Source of the DNA: Ficedula albicollis
Taxonomy: Eukaryota > Chordata > Aves > Passeriformes > Muscicapidae
Direction of reading: 5' to 3'
DNA: 64,000 nt
Assembly (NCBI RefSeq): GCF_000247815.1
Contig: NC_021675.1
Location: forward strand, 64,834,460-64,898,459
Shown here: one piece after another, positions 37,144-51,300 of the stretch
Numbering within the stretch: the stretch's first letter is position 1
Layout of the letters: each line of letters begins with the position of its first letter
Translations under genes and position numbers: made by a program
The notes under the pieces: generated by a model
What the model saw: the letters and a program-made list of their open reading frames with translations, nothing else
What the model was told of the DNA's origin: nothing
Databases searched by the model: none

Positions 37144-37253
37144 AATCTATCAAGGATTATCATGCTTGTGCTGTGTATAAAATCACCTCTTCATGCAAAA
37201 TCTATCAAGGATTATCATGCCTGTGCTGTGTATAAAATCACCTCTTCATGCAA
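37144..37253 (+). repeat. 55-bp unit tandemly duplicated
   Basis: Two units start AATCTATCAAGGATTATCAT (37144 and 37199) and end CTCTTCATGCAA, with one substitution (T/C). Confidence 0.97.
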
Positions 37254-40200
37254 GTGCCACAGCCTTCTGGTTTTCCACTGATCTTATGCAGGCAGGATTT
37301 TCCCTCTAATTTTGCTTTTGCTACTGTTCAAATTCTACCACTCTTATGTAGCACTTTCTAGGTGTGCAATTCACAATTGAATGAGAGGTGAAGCTGCAAC
37401 CCAGGCCGTGGAGAGTGGACTCACAAACATCCCAGTGTCTCTCCAAACACCTTCTCCCACTTCCTCTCCTATCCTGGCCAGCAACACATGGAAAGTTTTT
37501 GTCATGGAGGGCATTCTTGGGCAGGAAGGAAGCGAGGACTGTGGCCAGGAGCCATTGTGACCACCTGCTTGGATGTTCACTTCAAAGGACTGCAAACCAA
37601 CAACCCCAACGTGCAACCAGCCAAGCTGAACATATCTGCATGCAGAGTTCACCCAGCATTTGGGGCTGGGGCATAAAAGACCTTTGCCCAGGCTGTGTCT
37701 GACCCAGGAGCCTCAAACAAGAGCAGCAATAGGCTGATGGTGCCAGCGAGAGCTGAGCCAACATTGTGCTGGATGTGCCCTGTGCTGCAGTACATCTGAG
37801 GCATGCCATTCTTCCCACATGTACTGCTGCACCCACCCAGTTATGAAAGAGCCCTTGGCTGCCTGCCCTGCTGCTCCAACATTGCATCTTTATCCTGACT
37901 TAAACTCCAGGCCAAACTCTGCTAATACTCCTTTCCATCATTGCTGTTTGGAAGGAGAGGACTCTCATGGCTTTACACCCTGGAAAGACTCTGAGGCAAG
38001 TGCCAGCACACACAGCAAGAGGCAGGTGGACTTGTTGTTCGTGGTTCAGTGTAGCTTGTGCAGGTCAGGACCAGTGATGGGAATGCTACTAGAGAGGCAT
38101 TAACTGATGGCAACAACCACACTATTAACCCAGGCTCTCTGGAAGATTTGCTTTCTGGCTCCATCCGTGTGCTGATATCCAAGCTATTCCTTTCATGGTG
38201 CAAAATTCTGTTTCCTGAAGAGAAGGGTCACTCCCAAGGAGGATTGAGGAAAAGCTGCTTGTAGGAATGCAGTAGCAAAGGGTTCAAGGATCCTGTAGGG
38301 CTCCTAGAGAAATAGCAAAAGGGAAAGGCAGGATGACCTGGTCTCCTGACATTAGACAAGCAGCCATGTTCATGTGTGTACTGGTCACACCTTCCTTTTA
38401 TTTGTTGTATTTTTTCCTTCACAGCTGATGGGTCTGCATTTGCCCTTTTTGTCTTGGCATGCAGAGTGGAACTTAACCCAGGGACCTGGCTCAACATCCT
38501 TTCTGTGCACAGGCCACTTAGGTAGAGCTTAGCAAACGACTGCATCAGAATACCAGAAAATGGCCAGTGTGAATGGGCCATTGTACCCAGTGCCTTTATG
38601 GATGTGACTTCACATGAATCTACACTGGATCTGTGTTACTAAATGGAAGTGGTAAGGAAACAAAAAATGGGGAACAAAAGACCCTCTGTAGATGGTAAGT
38701 CCTGCAATGTTCAAAAAACAGAAGAAATGAGGCTGTTCTCAGCTCTTTGTGTGCTTTTATTCCAAATAGGGCCAAACATCACAGACAATGTTGTTTCTCT
38801 ACGTTTCTAACCAGGGGGGCTTATTCTATCACCATTATATGGCATATTTCTGGGACACCCTCTGCTGGGATGTGATGAACAGCATCACCCATTACAGTAA
38901 CTGCTGCTCACCATGGTCTAAGAGCCAGAAGCAGGTGACAGAGAGGTGTAAACCAGATGTGACCATTTCTCAGTATATCTGGAACAAAATTTATGCACAA
39001 CTAAAGCAAGGTGTTGAGGACAACTCAAAAGTTACCCCAGGAACTGGTGAATGCCACATGCGGAGAGTGCATGTCAAATGAGAGCCCTGAGTTTGTAAGA
39101 CCTTGTTTCTTTTACCTGTGGGTTTGAGTTACAAGAAGCAGCATTTGGCTCTGCATCTACAGGTAATTGTTTATTGTGTATTTTATGACTGTTTACAAAT
39201 GTGGTTTAAAGAAAACAATGGAATATGTAACACCTTGTCTTTCCCCAGGTCTTCAGTCCATTGAGTTTGTGTTATTTTAAGTGGCTAGACTAGAAATTTA
39301 AGTCATTGTTATTTATATTAGAGATAAAGCTAAGGATTCAGCTGAGCTCCAGGCTGCATTGTGAGAGCTGCTGTGTCAGGGTTTGAGAATGGTCTTGATC
39401 TGAGATACAAAAGGATCAAGACAGGCTGGTTAATCCAGATTAATTAGATCTTCTCATAAGAACAGGCCTTCACTCGTGGTCCTACTGCAAGCACCTTGTG
39501 TAGCCACAGTCAGCCTTTTAGAGTAATTTTTTTGGGGATTTATCAAAAAACAAAACAAAACCAAAAAACAACAAAACCAAAATATACCACATTTAAGGTT
39601 TTGGCAATTAGGGAGGCTAAGATCCCCTGGTAGATTTAAGTGCCATAATGCTGAGATTAATTTGATGGTATTTTCTGCCATGTATGAGGTAAACCAGCAG
39701 TTCCCACCTGCTGGGACCTGCAGCCTTCACTTAGCTCACCATGAGAGATTTAACTCAGGTCTGTAATGGCTGGGAGTTGTTTCACTGATGTTCAATGGCT
39801 TATTTGATAACCATTGCTACTGAAACATCATTCTGGTTAGCAAAAACAGAGAGGAGAGGTGCTTGTGCCTAAGGAACAAGGGAAGTGTGCAGAAATTGTG
39901 GACAATGCCCCCAGCTGTTGTGCAGACTTGCTGGGTGATTGGGAGGGAGACTGCTAATCTCTCAATAGTCAGTTCACTACTTAATAATAATAATAATATT
40001 TATTACTTCTTCCTACTCTTTGTGTTTGCTATTTAGCTTTTCAAGTCTCAAAGGCAGGAAACGTCCATGTGAGATGTGCCCTGGCTGGTATCCCAAGGCC
40101 ATTGTCAGGTGAGGAACTTCTGGGGGCAAGAGTGCTGGAAGAGCTCACATCCACCATAACCAGAAGCAGAACGTTTATTGAGCAGGCAGAAGAGACCCTG

Positions 40201-40825
40201 GAGCTGAAATGGGCAGGAAGATTAAACTCATCACGCTGAGAAGTGCTGCCCCAAGGCAGCTGGGGGAGTTGCAGAGGAGCTTGCCTTGCCAATGAACACT
40301 CTACCTGCTCGTAGAAGATTATACACCACGCTCTAGGGCTGGCAAGCCGGGGCTTATCTGTTTCAGAACAAATTCTGACAAAGACTGGGTGCCATTTCTG
40401 TGCCTCAGGCTGCTGTAAGCTATTCTCCTTCAGCAGCAATTCTCATAGGCTCTCAATCCAAGGGAGGGTCTAGCTACCCTGAAATGCAAGACCCATTGCA
40501 AAATCTGCAGGCAAGAGTGCTGGCAACTTAGGAGTTTCCTCTGGGCCTGGCATGTGCTTAAACTACTCATGAGCTATCTGGGCTCCTCAGCTTGATTTCC
40601 ATCCTTGTTTGACTCATACTTTATTTCAAGGATTGTTTGCATTTTTATGCCTCTGAGACTAGGTCCCGTGGGAATCCTTCCCAAACTCGCTACATTGACC
40701 TCCTGTTTTTCCAGCACATAACCCCTTCTCAGAAAAGGTCATTTGATCCTCCACCATAAATACATGAATCCACAATTTATGCTTTCACAGGATTTTGCCT
40801 GAGTTTTCCAGTTTCACAGCACCTT

Positions 40826-40988
40826 TGAAGGTTGGTTCAAGGTTTGATGGTGCCCCAAAAAAATTGGTCTAGTGGGTGGCATGCCTGCCCATGGCAGGAG
40901 GTGGGAACTAGGTGGTCTTTAAGGTCCCTTCCAACCCTAACCTTATTAGGATTCTGTGATTCTATGGTTCTGTGGTTCTACGATTCAG
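40826..40988 (+). mobile_element. CR1 LINE 3' end, sense, with octamer tail
   Basis: The sequence runs GAAGGTTGGTTCAAGGTTTG, ATTGGTCTAGTGGGTGGCAT, GCCTGCCCATGGCAGGAGG, GGAACTAGGTGGTCTTTAAGG and TCCCTTCCAACCCTAACC. It then ends in four degenerate octamers (GATTCTGT, GATTCTAT, GGTTCTGT, GGTTCTAC). It is a short 5'-truncated copy of low divergence and gives the clearest CR1 terminus in the window. Confidence 0.95.
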
Positions 40989-41350
40989 ATCACTGTGCTA
41001 TAGTGAGGTCCAAGGGAAGAAATCAGAGGAGCATTTTGAGAAAGCTTCACCAATTCTCCAGGTAAATCATCAAGCAGTCAGTCACAGGTGTTAGCTTGGC
41101 CCCAGCTTGTTAAGGAGCTTAATACCCATTCTCTAAAAGACCTAACCAAGTAGTTTACTGACATAGACTCCTCAGAGAGAGGTACAGGATGGGGGAACAG
41201 TTATAAATCTGCTATAAATCTCTTCTGGCCCTGGGGAGGCCAAACACCTCTGTCAGGTCTGTATTTGTACGTGTATTAGTCCCACCCTAATTATGGAGGG
41301 TAGTCTGTGAAAGTCAAGCTTATGTATTCATAGAAGAGTGTCCATGAGTA

Positions 41351-41391
41351 AAAAAAAAAAGTAAAAAAAAATAAAAATATATATATATATG
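41351..41391 (+). repeat. A-rich / AT dinucleotide simple repeat
   Basis: A11, GT, A9, T and A5 runs lead into a (TA)n stretch ending ATATATATATATGC. Confidence 0.9.
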
Positions 41392-42139
41392 CAGAGGAAT
41401 TCACAACTAGTACCCACTAAAGCTAATTTCACTTATCTGCAGTTTCAAAACAAACAGTGCATCTCTGTGTGTGCACTTGAACTAGCAACCAGAGCTAGCT
41501 TTTCAAGAAGGAACCCCCAATGTTATGGGTGGTTCAATGGAAAGGTCAGTGCAAGTTTCTGACAGTCTTAGTCCATTGCCATTTCAGGGCACGTATTACT
41601 TACTGTGACCATGGGCCAGGGCAGAGTAAGCAATACCCATATGTGCACAGCTAATGTGCAGGTATCAAAGGCCTTTTTTGCTTGTATGTGGTCCACTAGC
41701 TGTTGGATGGTAAGTCTGGGCATGTATTTGGCATTACCTAGTTAATCATCAGAGAAAGCATGTCCCCCTGGAAATAACCCAAAGAATTATGCTTCCACTA
41801 AAATGAGATGGATGTTCTGGTCAGAGTCAGAGTACTCTTCCTATGCCTCTGATCGGTGAGACAAGAACCTCCAGCCATGAAATATGTATCAGGAATATAC
41901 ACTTTGAATGTATAAGATAATGGGCAAGTAAATTAACAAAATGTTTGCAAAGATACAGAAAATGGGTGGTGAAAGAGCAGCTGCTGGGAAGGTCTGGAGC
42001 CAAATGCTTGGCTGGCCCTTGCTGCTCCCTCCCTGCTCTGTGGAGCACACACATCTGACTGATACCAGGAGAAAGGAAGCTCCTGGAGGACTGCTGGGTA
42101 GCAGTTCACACACCCCAGTGCTGTGTGGCTGCAGGAGTG

Positions 42140-42300
42140 GGGTGGCTGGTGGGAAAGGAGGGCTGCTCTGGGCTGCTTGCTGGGAAACAAATGGACGGGC
42201 CAACACCTCCCAGCTCCTTGGCTAAACCCAAGGTGTCTCATGCTCCCCTCTGATGTGGTTTGCACTTTACCAGAAATGCTGCAGCTGCTGGACCCAAAGA
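42140..42300 (+). repeat. Unnamed dispersed repeat, copy A
   Basis: This region matches the reverse complement of about 52998-53150. The best block reads GCTCCCCTCTGATGTGGTTT then GCACTTTACCAGAAATGCTG then CAGCTGCTGG, with almost no change. The flanks GTGGGAAAGGAG and CTCCTTGGCTAAA also match at conserved order and spacing. Both copies conceptually encode an LPSDVVCTLPEMLQLL-type peptide, but frames are not maintained beyond it. I do not recognise the family. It could be an old transposon, a processed copy of a transcript, or a low-copy repeat. Confidence 0.75.
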
Positions 42301-45221
42301 ACAGAGAGCTCTAGTTGTTACAGCGAGAAAACATCACTGAGTCTTGCTGATTTGCAATAATGCTGCTCCGTCATGGGTGTTATCCTGAGAAACTTAAATT
42401 CCTTAGTCCCTTAGGGCTTGTGGTGAAGTGAATGGCAAAGCCTCAATCAGTTCAAGAGCAAAAAAACTGGGATTTTATTCAGGTAGATGTTTCTTTCCCC
42501 TCCCAGAAATGTGATGAGACCACATCCTGTGCTGTAATCAAGCAGCACTTGTACTTGTCAGTCACAGTCCCCCTGACCCTGCTCTATACACAAACACACA
42601 CACACATAGGTGCACAGAGTACAGTTGAAAAAAAAAATCAAACCCTAACAAAAAACCCAACCAGCTTGCTCTGAAATAATTTTGGCCAGACTCCTTTTAT
42701 TTAATAAAAAAGTTGTGATACGGTGCAACAATACATCCTGCATGCCAGAACAGGAAGAATGCTACTTTTGTGTAGGTAGGGAAATAGTTGTGATGTACAA
42801 AGGAGATATTGTTTTTCCAACACTTTGGCCAAACTTTGCACTTAGCTTCTCATGTTGGGAGAGGGTGTGACAGTAGATGGGATGTAGCCTTTGAAACTCC
42901 ATCTCCACAGAGAAAAGACAGATGGAATCCAGCTGGCGGATATCACACACGTTTTCTGTTCTCCTCGATATCGCAGATCTGATAAACACAGAAGAATAAC
43001 AAGCCTTTATAGAATGCAGATGAACAGAGGAGCCTATCTGTATGTAAAAGAGAAGGGCCTCAGTTGACTGAATGCTTATTTCTCCTAAATGAAAGTTCAC
43101 TCCCACGATCTCATAAAGCGAGAATCTACCTGTTCGGGGCACACATTTGATTATACACCATACAAATTTCTTGACCTCCCATGACTGTTGTTATCCTAAT
43201 CATGTCAGACTGACATGGATATCGAGGAAAGGCCATGCAGGTGGAGGATGTCCAGTGGAGTTTGCTGGGTTGTGTGAATCTCTGTCTCAGAGAGCACGAT
43301 TGCTGGTCTGTGTTCATCCAAAGCCTGCACTCTGGCTTTTAAAATAAAATCTTAGAAACCTGGGAGTAATGTGCTAAGACAAGTGTTGTCTGGTGATGGG
43401 AACCAGGAAATGGTAGCTGTGAATACCTGAGTGTGAATGACTCATCCAGTGACCTGCTTTGGCTCTGCTGTGTCCTCCTGTAACCTCCTCATCTTCCCTG
43501 CTTCAGACAGAGCTGCAAGGCTTTGTTACCCAGAGGACTTTGTGATATGATTCTGTGCTTTCCAGCAAACCTGCCACAATTAATAATAGAAGATGCCTAA
43601 ATTAGGATCTGATGTTGCTCAGGCTATTAATGTGGGTTTCACCTGTGCAGATATTGGGTCACATTCTAAAATGTTTTTGATTAATAGAGGATGAATTTTT
43701 ATCTCCTTTTACCCAGTAAGGCAGCACTGTCTTAATGGAAAGTGAAGGCACCCTATAATGACATAGGGTGACATTATGTTAGTTTTGATTTCCTCCCTAT
43801 ACAAAGGAACTGAGGCTGACATGAATCCCCTAAAGAGGTAAATTTTTATCTGTATATTCATTTAATTCACCCCTGTACTGGGATGGTACTCAAACATCTT
43901 TTTTCTGTTTTCTCCTGTATAAATTACAGTGAAGCATTTCCTTCCTTTCCTGCTATTCTTTTATGGATGAAGGAATTGGTGTCACACAAAGGAAATTCCA
44001 GAATGTGGACTCTATCATTATCAGCAAAAGTCTCGATTGTCTCTTAAGATGTCAGCTCCTGAGCTTGGCCTGCTGCTACCATTTTAATCTATTTATAATT
44101 TATGAGGTCATGGACATAAGTTTTTCTTTTAGTTCCCCCCAAAGGAAGAAGTGAAACTAATTTACAAAAGACTTCTGGACTCTGGAAAGACACGATGAAA
44201 TACAAATAAGATCACAGGTTGTTACAGAAATGTAGATTATTGGACTTTAAATTCCTGTCTCCAGCAATGGCCACACCTGCAGCTCCAGAGCATGCAGCAA
44301 TCTCCTCTTAACCCCTAAGTGCTTTGGACCCCCTCTGGTTTTGCTTGCTGGATTTCAAACCAAGAAAATAAACCCATAGCAGTGAGATACCTAAAACCAG
44401 GGGTAATTTTAAGAAGATTTACCCAAAGCCAATTGCACTGAGCAGGAAAAATCTACTCTTAACTTTCACTGAGTGACTTTACCCACTCCTCACATATTTT
44501 TTACCTTTCAAACTGAAATTCTGAGTTTGTGCAGCCCCAGCTGCTGTGCCTGCAGGGAGGTACTTGTATCCGTGTTCATTTTGGAGCATATGAGGCATTG
44601 TGTGAATTCCAAGCCGAAGTGCCCAGTGCCTTTCCTCCCGTGCACTCTGCTGCACACTGGAAACAGCACCTCAGCTCCAGCTCTGATTCTCCTGTTCAGG
44701 ACAGCCAGCATCTGCTGTGTTTTCCACCTGGTGTCGGAAAACCACAGATCAGGAGAGAACTGCTTCTCCCTTGAAGGATAAATAGCTTTTGCAGGTGATA
44801 GGTTTCATCTGTTTGACAAACAAGATAAACACTGAGGCAGAAATTGGATTAGGAATGCACTTTTAGGGGGAGTTCTTTTGTGTACCCCTCAAATTTTGTT
44901 TTGTGCTTCTTGAAGTCAGTATAGTGACTTTCCTATCATTATTTCCCTATTTTCAGCCAATAAAAATCATGTTGCTTATAACATTAGAAGAGAATACAAC
45001 ATACTAAGGGCTTTGGGATCATTCTACAGCTGTGGATGCTTTCACTGTTTCCTATTTATTTTTCAAGGGTTCTTGGTTTATCTGCCCTTTTACACAAGTT
45101 TGATTTAGATTCCTGGGGAAAAAAAATGGAAAAAAATACGCCCTTAATAATGTCTCTTAATGCATGGGATGGTTTTCCAGCAACACATGGTCTATGTTTT
45201 GTTACTTTAAATAGATGCAGT

Positions 45222-45266
45222 TTCCTTTTAGGAAGATTCCCTCTAGGAAGATTTCTTTTAGGACGC
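45222..45266 (+). repeat. 15-bp minisatellite, three units
   Basis: Three degenerate 15-bp units (TTCCTTTTAGGAAGA, TTCCCTCTAGGAAGA, TTTCTTTTAGGACGC) lie in register. They read FLLGR-like in one plus frame, but there is no evidence that the frame is translated. Confidence 0.85.
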
Positions 45267-47239
45267 CCAGATTCTAAATGTCTTTTCCATATAAGTACAC
45301 AATATGGAAAAAAAGAGAAACCTAACTGAAGCCTGAAAGAATTGAATTTGGCATTTAAGAACATTGAATGAGTGGTGGCAAGTTTTGAAGTAGTCATGTA
45401 CGACAGAGAAGCTCTTCTTGTGCAATGGAATAAAGGCTTATCAGCTTCTAGCTGATTTGGGAATCCTATTAGATCATCTTTTATAAAGTACCAAATCCAA
45501 GTATTGATACTTCCAATTTGAAGTCACAAGGGTATGAAAAGCTACACAGCTACAGCCAAAATCATTCTGCTTCCCCGAGGGAAAAAAAGGGGTGGAAGTT
45601 TTGCTTTCCTAGCTAATTTCTCTGGTATTCACTTTTTGCACTGGCATCTGCAACACAGACTAGGAATCTTATGAAAAGCCTGCCCTGCAGTCTGAATTCT
45701 GTCCCAGACTCAAAACTGCTCAAAACTGAATATTCCCCAGTGAGCCTCTGCTCATGGGCAGCTGCCCGTCACTTGTCTTTTTGCTTCTTGAGACAGATTA
45801 AACACTGATCTTGATCAACTTCTGCTCCTTCCACCTTTCTGCTCTTTCTCTTAAGGTTCTGCATCTTCTGGTCTTTCTGGCTTTTTCTCTGGAGCTTTGA
45901 TGACATCACATCTTTGTTTTTCTCTATGGTTAATTGGTATTGATTCATTTCTTACTGTTGTGTTCTCTTTTCACACTTTACAAGTGTTAGTGGTCTAAAT
46001 ACTCACAGTCAGACTAATGGGATCTGAGCCATTGATAAAGCAGAGAATTTTCTTGAAATCTTTAGATCTGAGCTATTTTCTGGACAGACTAAGAGGTCTT
46101 AGACTCTACGGACACAAACCACAGACTATCACCTCAACCTAGACAACATTCATGTGGGAAAATGAGTCCTTTTAGCACTCCAGACAATTCCACACGTGTT
46201 TTATACAGAACAATATGACTTACAGTTCAGTTCCTGCATCTTTTCACCTTCATGGATCTTCCCAAGCTTTTTCCCAACTGTTTCATGTCATTCCAATTCT
46301 CACAAGAAAACACTGTCATGTCATATCAGTGCTATATTGTCTGCAGTAAATGGGTAAAGGATAAGGCCTGAAGTTCTGAGACTTTCTTCTTATCAGAAAT
46401 AATCCCCAGCATATTCTGTGTGCCTGAGGAAAAGCCTCAATGCAACAATGGCTTCTCAAACCAGGACTGGAGTCCCACATAATCAATATCTTGTGGCAGG
46501 TGTTCATCAGGTTGTTTCACTTAACAAAAGGTAACTCCTTACCTAACAGACACAAGTTTGAAATTATCATTCAAAATACAAATGAGAGCAGAATTTGGCA
46601 TCATCACTGCTAATCTTCTTCCTTTGGTTGCATGTTCCTCAATGCATCTGGAAGTAAAGAATATTTATTTCTGCCTTCCTTCATTCTTCCCCTCTCAATT
46701 TTTTATAAGCTTTCTAATTATTGCACTACAAAACAGAAGGGAAAATGGCAAAGACAGACATGAGGTGGAAGAAACACATCCCCAGGATTCAGCATCAAGT
46801 AACTTGTCAACCTGACTGCTTTCCAGACACATGAAAAAATTGTCTGGGAAAAGGAGAGGAAGAAAACACAGATAGAGAAGGCCCCTGTAATCTAGCAGAA
46901 AAGAAGCGTCACGGGAACCAAACTGAAGCCAGACTCATCCATATGAAAAGTAAGTCAACAATAAAGATGACTAACCACTGGAATAGTACAGAGGGAAGTT
47001 GTAAAATTATTTCCTATGTCCTGGTGTCTTCAAATCAGGGCTGTATTCTGTTCTGTAAAATATGCTTTGATCAAAGAAATTCTTGGACTTGACACAGAGG
47101 AGGTCAGCCTAGATAAGGTGATCATTCCTCTGACCTTAAAACTGCAAATATGTACCTCCAGAGAGAAAGGCCAGACTGTGGTTGCAGTCTGGCACAGGGA
47201 CACCAGAAATTTTGGTCCAAGGCCTTGCTCTGTTACAGA

Positions 47240-47330
47240 TTTCCAGAATAATCACAAGGAAGTTGTGTTGCTTATCTGTGCCTCTGTTCACCATCTGTAA
47301 AGTCTGGAGAATAATCCTTCTCCTGTTCAG
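47240..47330 (+). mobile_element. Possible MIR-like relic
   Basis: TTGTGTTGCTTATCTGTGCC, TCTGTTCACCATCTGTAAAG and GGAGAATAATCC resemble the MIR segment TTACTTAACCTCTCTGTGCCTCAGTTTCCTCATCTGTAAAATGGGGATAATAAT in order. The match is short and degraded, so chance similarity is possible. Confidence 0.4.
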
Positions 47331-48269
47331 TTTTTTAGCTATTTGGGGTATGGAAAGCAACTTATTAAGTGTGGTGCAGATCTTTCCTAAGGTCTGCAAA
47401 GGCATCATTGCAAAGCATAGATATCCACAAGGAAAACTTGATGGTGCAGAAGGAAAATATATTAGTGGGGAGATAAAGAAATGCCTTTCTTTCAGCAGTA
47501 GCCCCCTGAGTGCAGTTAAAAAGCAACACATCAGAGTGTGGAGATGGTCACTCAGCCAGAGAATTATGATTTCATCTCAGGATGCTTCTGGATACAAATA
47601 GCATCCAAGGCCTCTTCATGAGGGAGCCTCTCACTTCCTCCAGTGGCATTTGCAACATTGCAGTCATTTATGTTCTCAACAACAATAATCAAATGACCAG
47701 TGTCTGTCTCTATCCATGCACAATGAAGACTTGTGCTCTCTTTGCTTAGCTAAGAAACTTTGTGAGCTTCTGCCAAGAAGTGAAAGATCATTTTGAATGG
47801 CTGGAACAAATTCAAACCATGTCCCAGGGAGCTGGAAGGCTCACAGGCCTTGTCCACTGCCCAGCTGCTCCTCCCTTCCCTACATCTTCATTGTGTCTCT
47901 GTCCCTACTGGAGCTAAATTAGCTGCTGCTCCACCTGGTAGCTGGACACCCTTCCAGCTCTGCCCTTCTCCTGCCACTGGGGCTGAAATATGAATAGCTT
48001 TTCATGGCATGTAGGAAGTGGCTTTTAGGAAATGAGCTGAGCATGAGCAGGGCTCCTACTGAGCCAGGGAGAAAAGGGCTGAATCCCAGCTGGAACCTCT
48101 GAGCAACATCTCAATGGGTCCTTATGTGAGCTGCTCTGAGTTATGTCTGCTCCAGAGAGAATGGAGACTTACAGAGCAGTCTGTGCTAAGATTCCAAGTA
48201 CACAAGAGATGTTCTTTGCTCCACAAACTTCTGAGTTCAGTCCCTGGTGGTGATCAGCATGGACCTACA

Positions 48270-48277
48270 TGTGTGTG

Positions 48278-48308
<31 letters not shown>

Positions 48309-48374
48309 GTTTATTTATTTATTTATATATATGTATGTGTATGTATACGTATATACATACACATATATGTATAC
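48270..48374 (+). repeat. TA/TG/TTTA compound microsatellite with inverted repeat
   Basis: (TG)n leads into (TA)n, TATG interruptions, (TTTA)n, and then a GTATGT/ATACAT segment. Bases 48336-48347 and 48352-48363 are perfect inverted repeats (arm TGTGTATGTATA) around a 4-base loop, and two further base pairs extend the stem outward. Several short tyrosine/isoleucine/histidine frames across it are artefacts. Confidence 0.95.
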
Positions 48375-51300
48375 CACATTGTAACATAACATACATAACA
48401 GCACTTCTCATATTAAAGGCAAAGCACTTCTTTATCTATGAAGATTATTTTCCTATGAATATAGCTACTTCAGCAGTGAGATGTAGTCCTAATAAGATAT
48501 ATTCTTTAAATCGAGGTAACAGAGGTAGCTAAAGAAAGCATAACCACAGAATTTCTTGGGCTATGCTAAGGGTTACAAGGAGAATAATAGACACCATTGT
48601 TTCCAGCTCCCCACTACTCCTCAAAAGCCTCATCAAGCTACAAGCATGACCAGTGTCAGAATAAGGCACTGAAATATATATGGGGGTTTGGAGAAGGAAA
48701 GGAAGAGACACCTGTTGGGATGAGTGGAGAACCATCACAAACACAGAGAGGCACAGCTCCACAGAGCTAGAAGATGCACTGGTGTTATCCTGCCAAACCC
48801 TCCTTGGCACAATGTCTCTGTATGTGATGCTCTGAGTCTATGGCTGGTTCCCTGTGATATGTGTCTATCTGCTTTCTCACGGCTGCAATAAACCCTTCCA
48901 CTGCACTAATCTCATTTAACAGTTCCACTGACTTGAAAAGAACCCAAGGAAAATTGCTGTGCAATTTCTGCTGGCGCTATTATGGCTGTATCACTTGTCA
49001 GCTTTCATAAACAAGATAAATATAGTTAAACTTAAAGCATCAGATATGAAGAAATTTGGCATGTTACAGCAACTCATCAGAAATATTTTTTGACGGGTAC
49101 CTTATAAAAAAAGAAACAAGAGGATGCCAGAGAGGGTAAAAATTTCAAATTTCTCTTTTTGCAAAATTCTGTTGCCCAAGGAGGCTGCAAGAACTCAGTG
49201 TACTCTGCCTTTCCAGCACTATTAGCTAACTCTTGTATCTCAAACAGCAGCTGGACCCACACTGACTCCCTGAAAGCAGTGAGTTTTGATATCAATCTCC
49301 TTATCTCAAAGAGCCTCTCATCTCAGATTGCATCACTGGGATCCAGCTACCTGGGGGATAAAAGGCAGAACATCAGGAGGCATGCAAAGCTGGAAGGAGG
49401 GGGGAAATGTTCCTGTTAGCAGGGAAAATCCCTACCCACAAGAGATTTGTGACGTGTTTTCACAGCAAGAGGACATCCCATCTGAAGGGCCTGTGTGAAA
49501 GATCATCCCCCACTCTTCCCCACACAAGTGGTTGGTTTGTGCCTGCAGCTACTCCGTGCTGCAAAGAAGACAAGAATCTCCCCTCTAGCACCTGCAAGAA
49601 AAGAGCAAGCCCAGCAGATCTCCCCACCTCAGGATGAGCCCACGCTCTGCTCCCTTATCACCTCCAGGAGCAAGGGGATGGAGGGGTGAGAGGGGGGAAG
49701 GTGAGAGCACAGCCCAGGCGCTGCCCAGCTGTGCCAGTGGCAGGGTGCAAGAGGCACAGCAGTGCCTTGCTCAGGGCCAGTCCATGGGGTCAGTCTGGGC
49801 TCCCCTTTGCTGTCCAGCCCTGAGCCCTCTCAGAGCACCTGGAGGTAAAACAGCATCAGCCAACATGAGTCAGCTTGCTGAGACCTGAGCCCCGGCTCCA
49901 GGGAAAGTGGGTGTGCACAGCATAAGGTCAGGACCCTTTCTGGAAGAGATTCAGGGATCACAGGAGAGCCTGCATTAGCTCCTAGCCAGAGAGGAAAAAA
50001 CCAGCCCTAAAAATAACTGAATTATAAAGGCCAGTGACAGAGGTCAAGACACTGATGCTCAGGAGATGAAGTAGCCCATTTCTACTGTTGTCTGAGTGCT
50101 ATCCAGTCAGTAAAGTACTCCTGTAATGACACACCTCTCGTGCAGCTGTAAAATAGAATGGGACAGATTTTCAGCATTAGGAAAGTTTAGGACATTTGTG
50201 ATGTCTCTGGTTTGTTTTGCTTTGTTTTGTTTTGTTTTTCAGAAATATTGAACACCAAAATCTTGACAGAGATACTTGCTGAGATTTGATGGTGGCAGAC
50301 TGGGCAGACAGGTCAGGATGTTATGATCAAATAAAGAGCTCCTTGTCTTGTGGCAACTTGCTTTTGAGGAAATAAAATTCCCATCTCTCCACACCTGTGC
50401 CTTTCCTATTGCAGTGAAGAGTGAAAAGCATGCAGTATTTCTGTGGAAACTGATGGGAAAATATTTTCCTGCATTAAATTGGGGTAAAGTAGTTGCCTTC
50501 AACCATTTCCATTTCCCTCAAAGAAATAAAGGTTCCCACTAGAGCTGTGTCTAAATTGTGTGACAGATATGAATTGAGCCCTTCTTTGTAGTCATGCTGA
50601 AGGTTCATCCAGTTGATCCATGTGTAGATAGACATCTTCTCCTTAAAGGCAGGAAGATACAGGCAGTCCAGGGTGATGCCAGGTTCTTCTGGGCTGCAGG
50701 CTATGGAGCCCATGCACCTCTAGCACTGTAGATCTTACCACATTGACTCCAGACAAATATCTGCAGTCTCAAATGAGTCAGAACATGTACAGTTCTGGCA
50801 CCCCAAATTATCTAATGCCCAGGAGCAATCAGAGGAAGTAGGTGAGGAAGAAACTTCTAGTTGGAATGAGCTTACTATTTTTCTTATTACCTTGGCTCTA
50901 GGAGGCTCCTTACTGCTTTCCTACTAGATCTTCTGATCATGGTTTTAATTAGTGATATATTTTATATTTTATTTTATATTATAAAGAACGTATTTTCACA
51001 CTGATTAGTTATGCTAATTTCTGGAAACAACAATAAATAGTCTAGAAAAGAAAACATGCTAGGACGTTTGTCTGTGAAGACAGTTATGACCTGTCATATA
51101 TCAGCCAGCAGTTATTGATCAGAATATTAATTTTATAAGTTTATGTACTTTCTGAACCTTTACAACCTTCTTTCAGCTAATTAAAAGTCCCTCTTCATAA
51201 TAGACAACAATTTACTTCATAAAAACATATAGTCCCAGGAGCAGTGGTGAGTAAACGGCCTCAATCTGTCCATGTTTATGTAGAGAGTTTTCCAGATCTT

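Larger units (their letters stand above)
30451..40825. other. No gene supported across this span
   Basis: Apart from the repeats listed separately, I see nothing coding that I can support. One 77-codon open block at 33464-33694 is bounded by good-looking splice signals but encodes nothing I recognise. A G/C-rich patch at 37480-37900 and a 97-codon plus-strand frame at 38788-39081 also have no recognisable product. An A-rich CAAAA-type stretch lies at 39544-39584. Confidence 0.5.
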
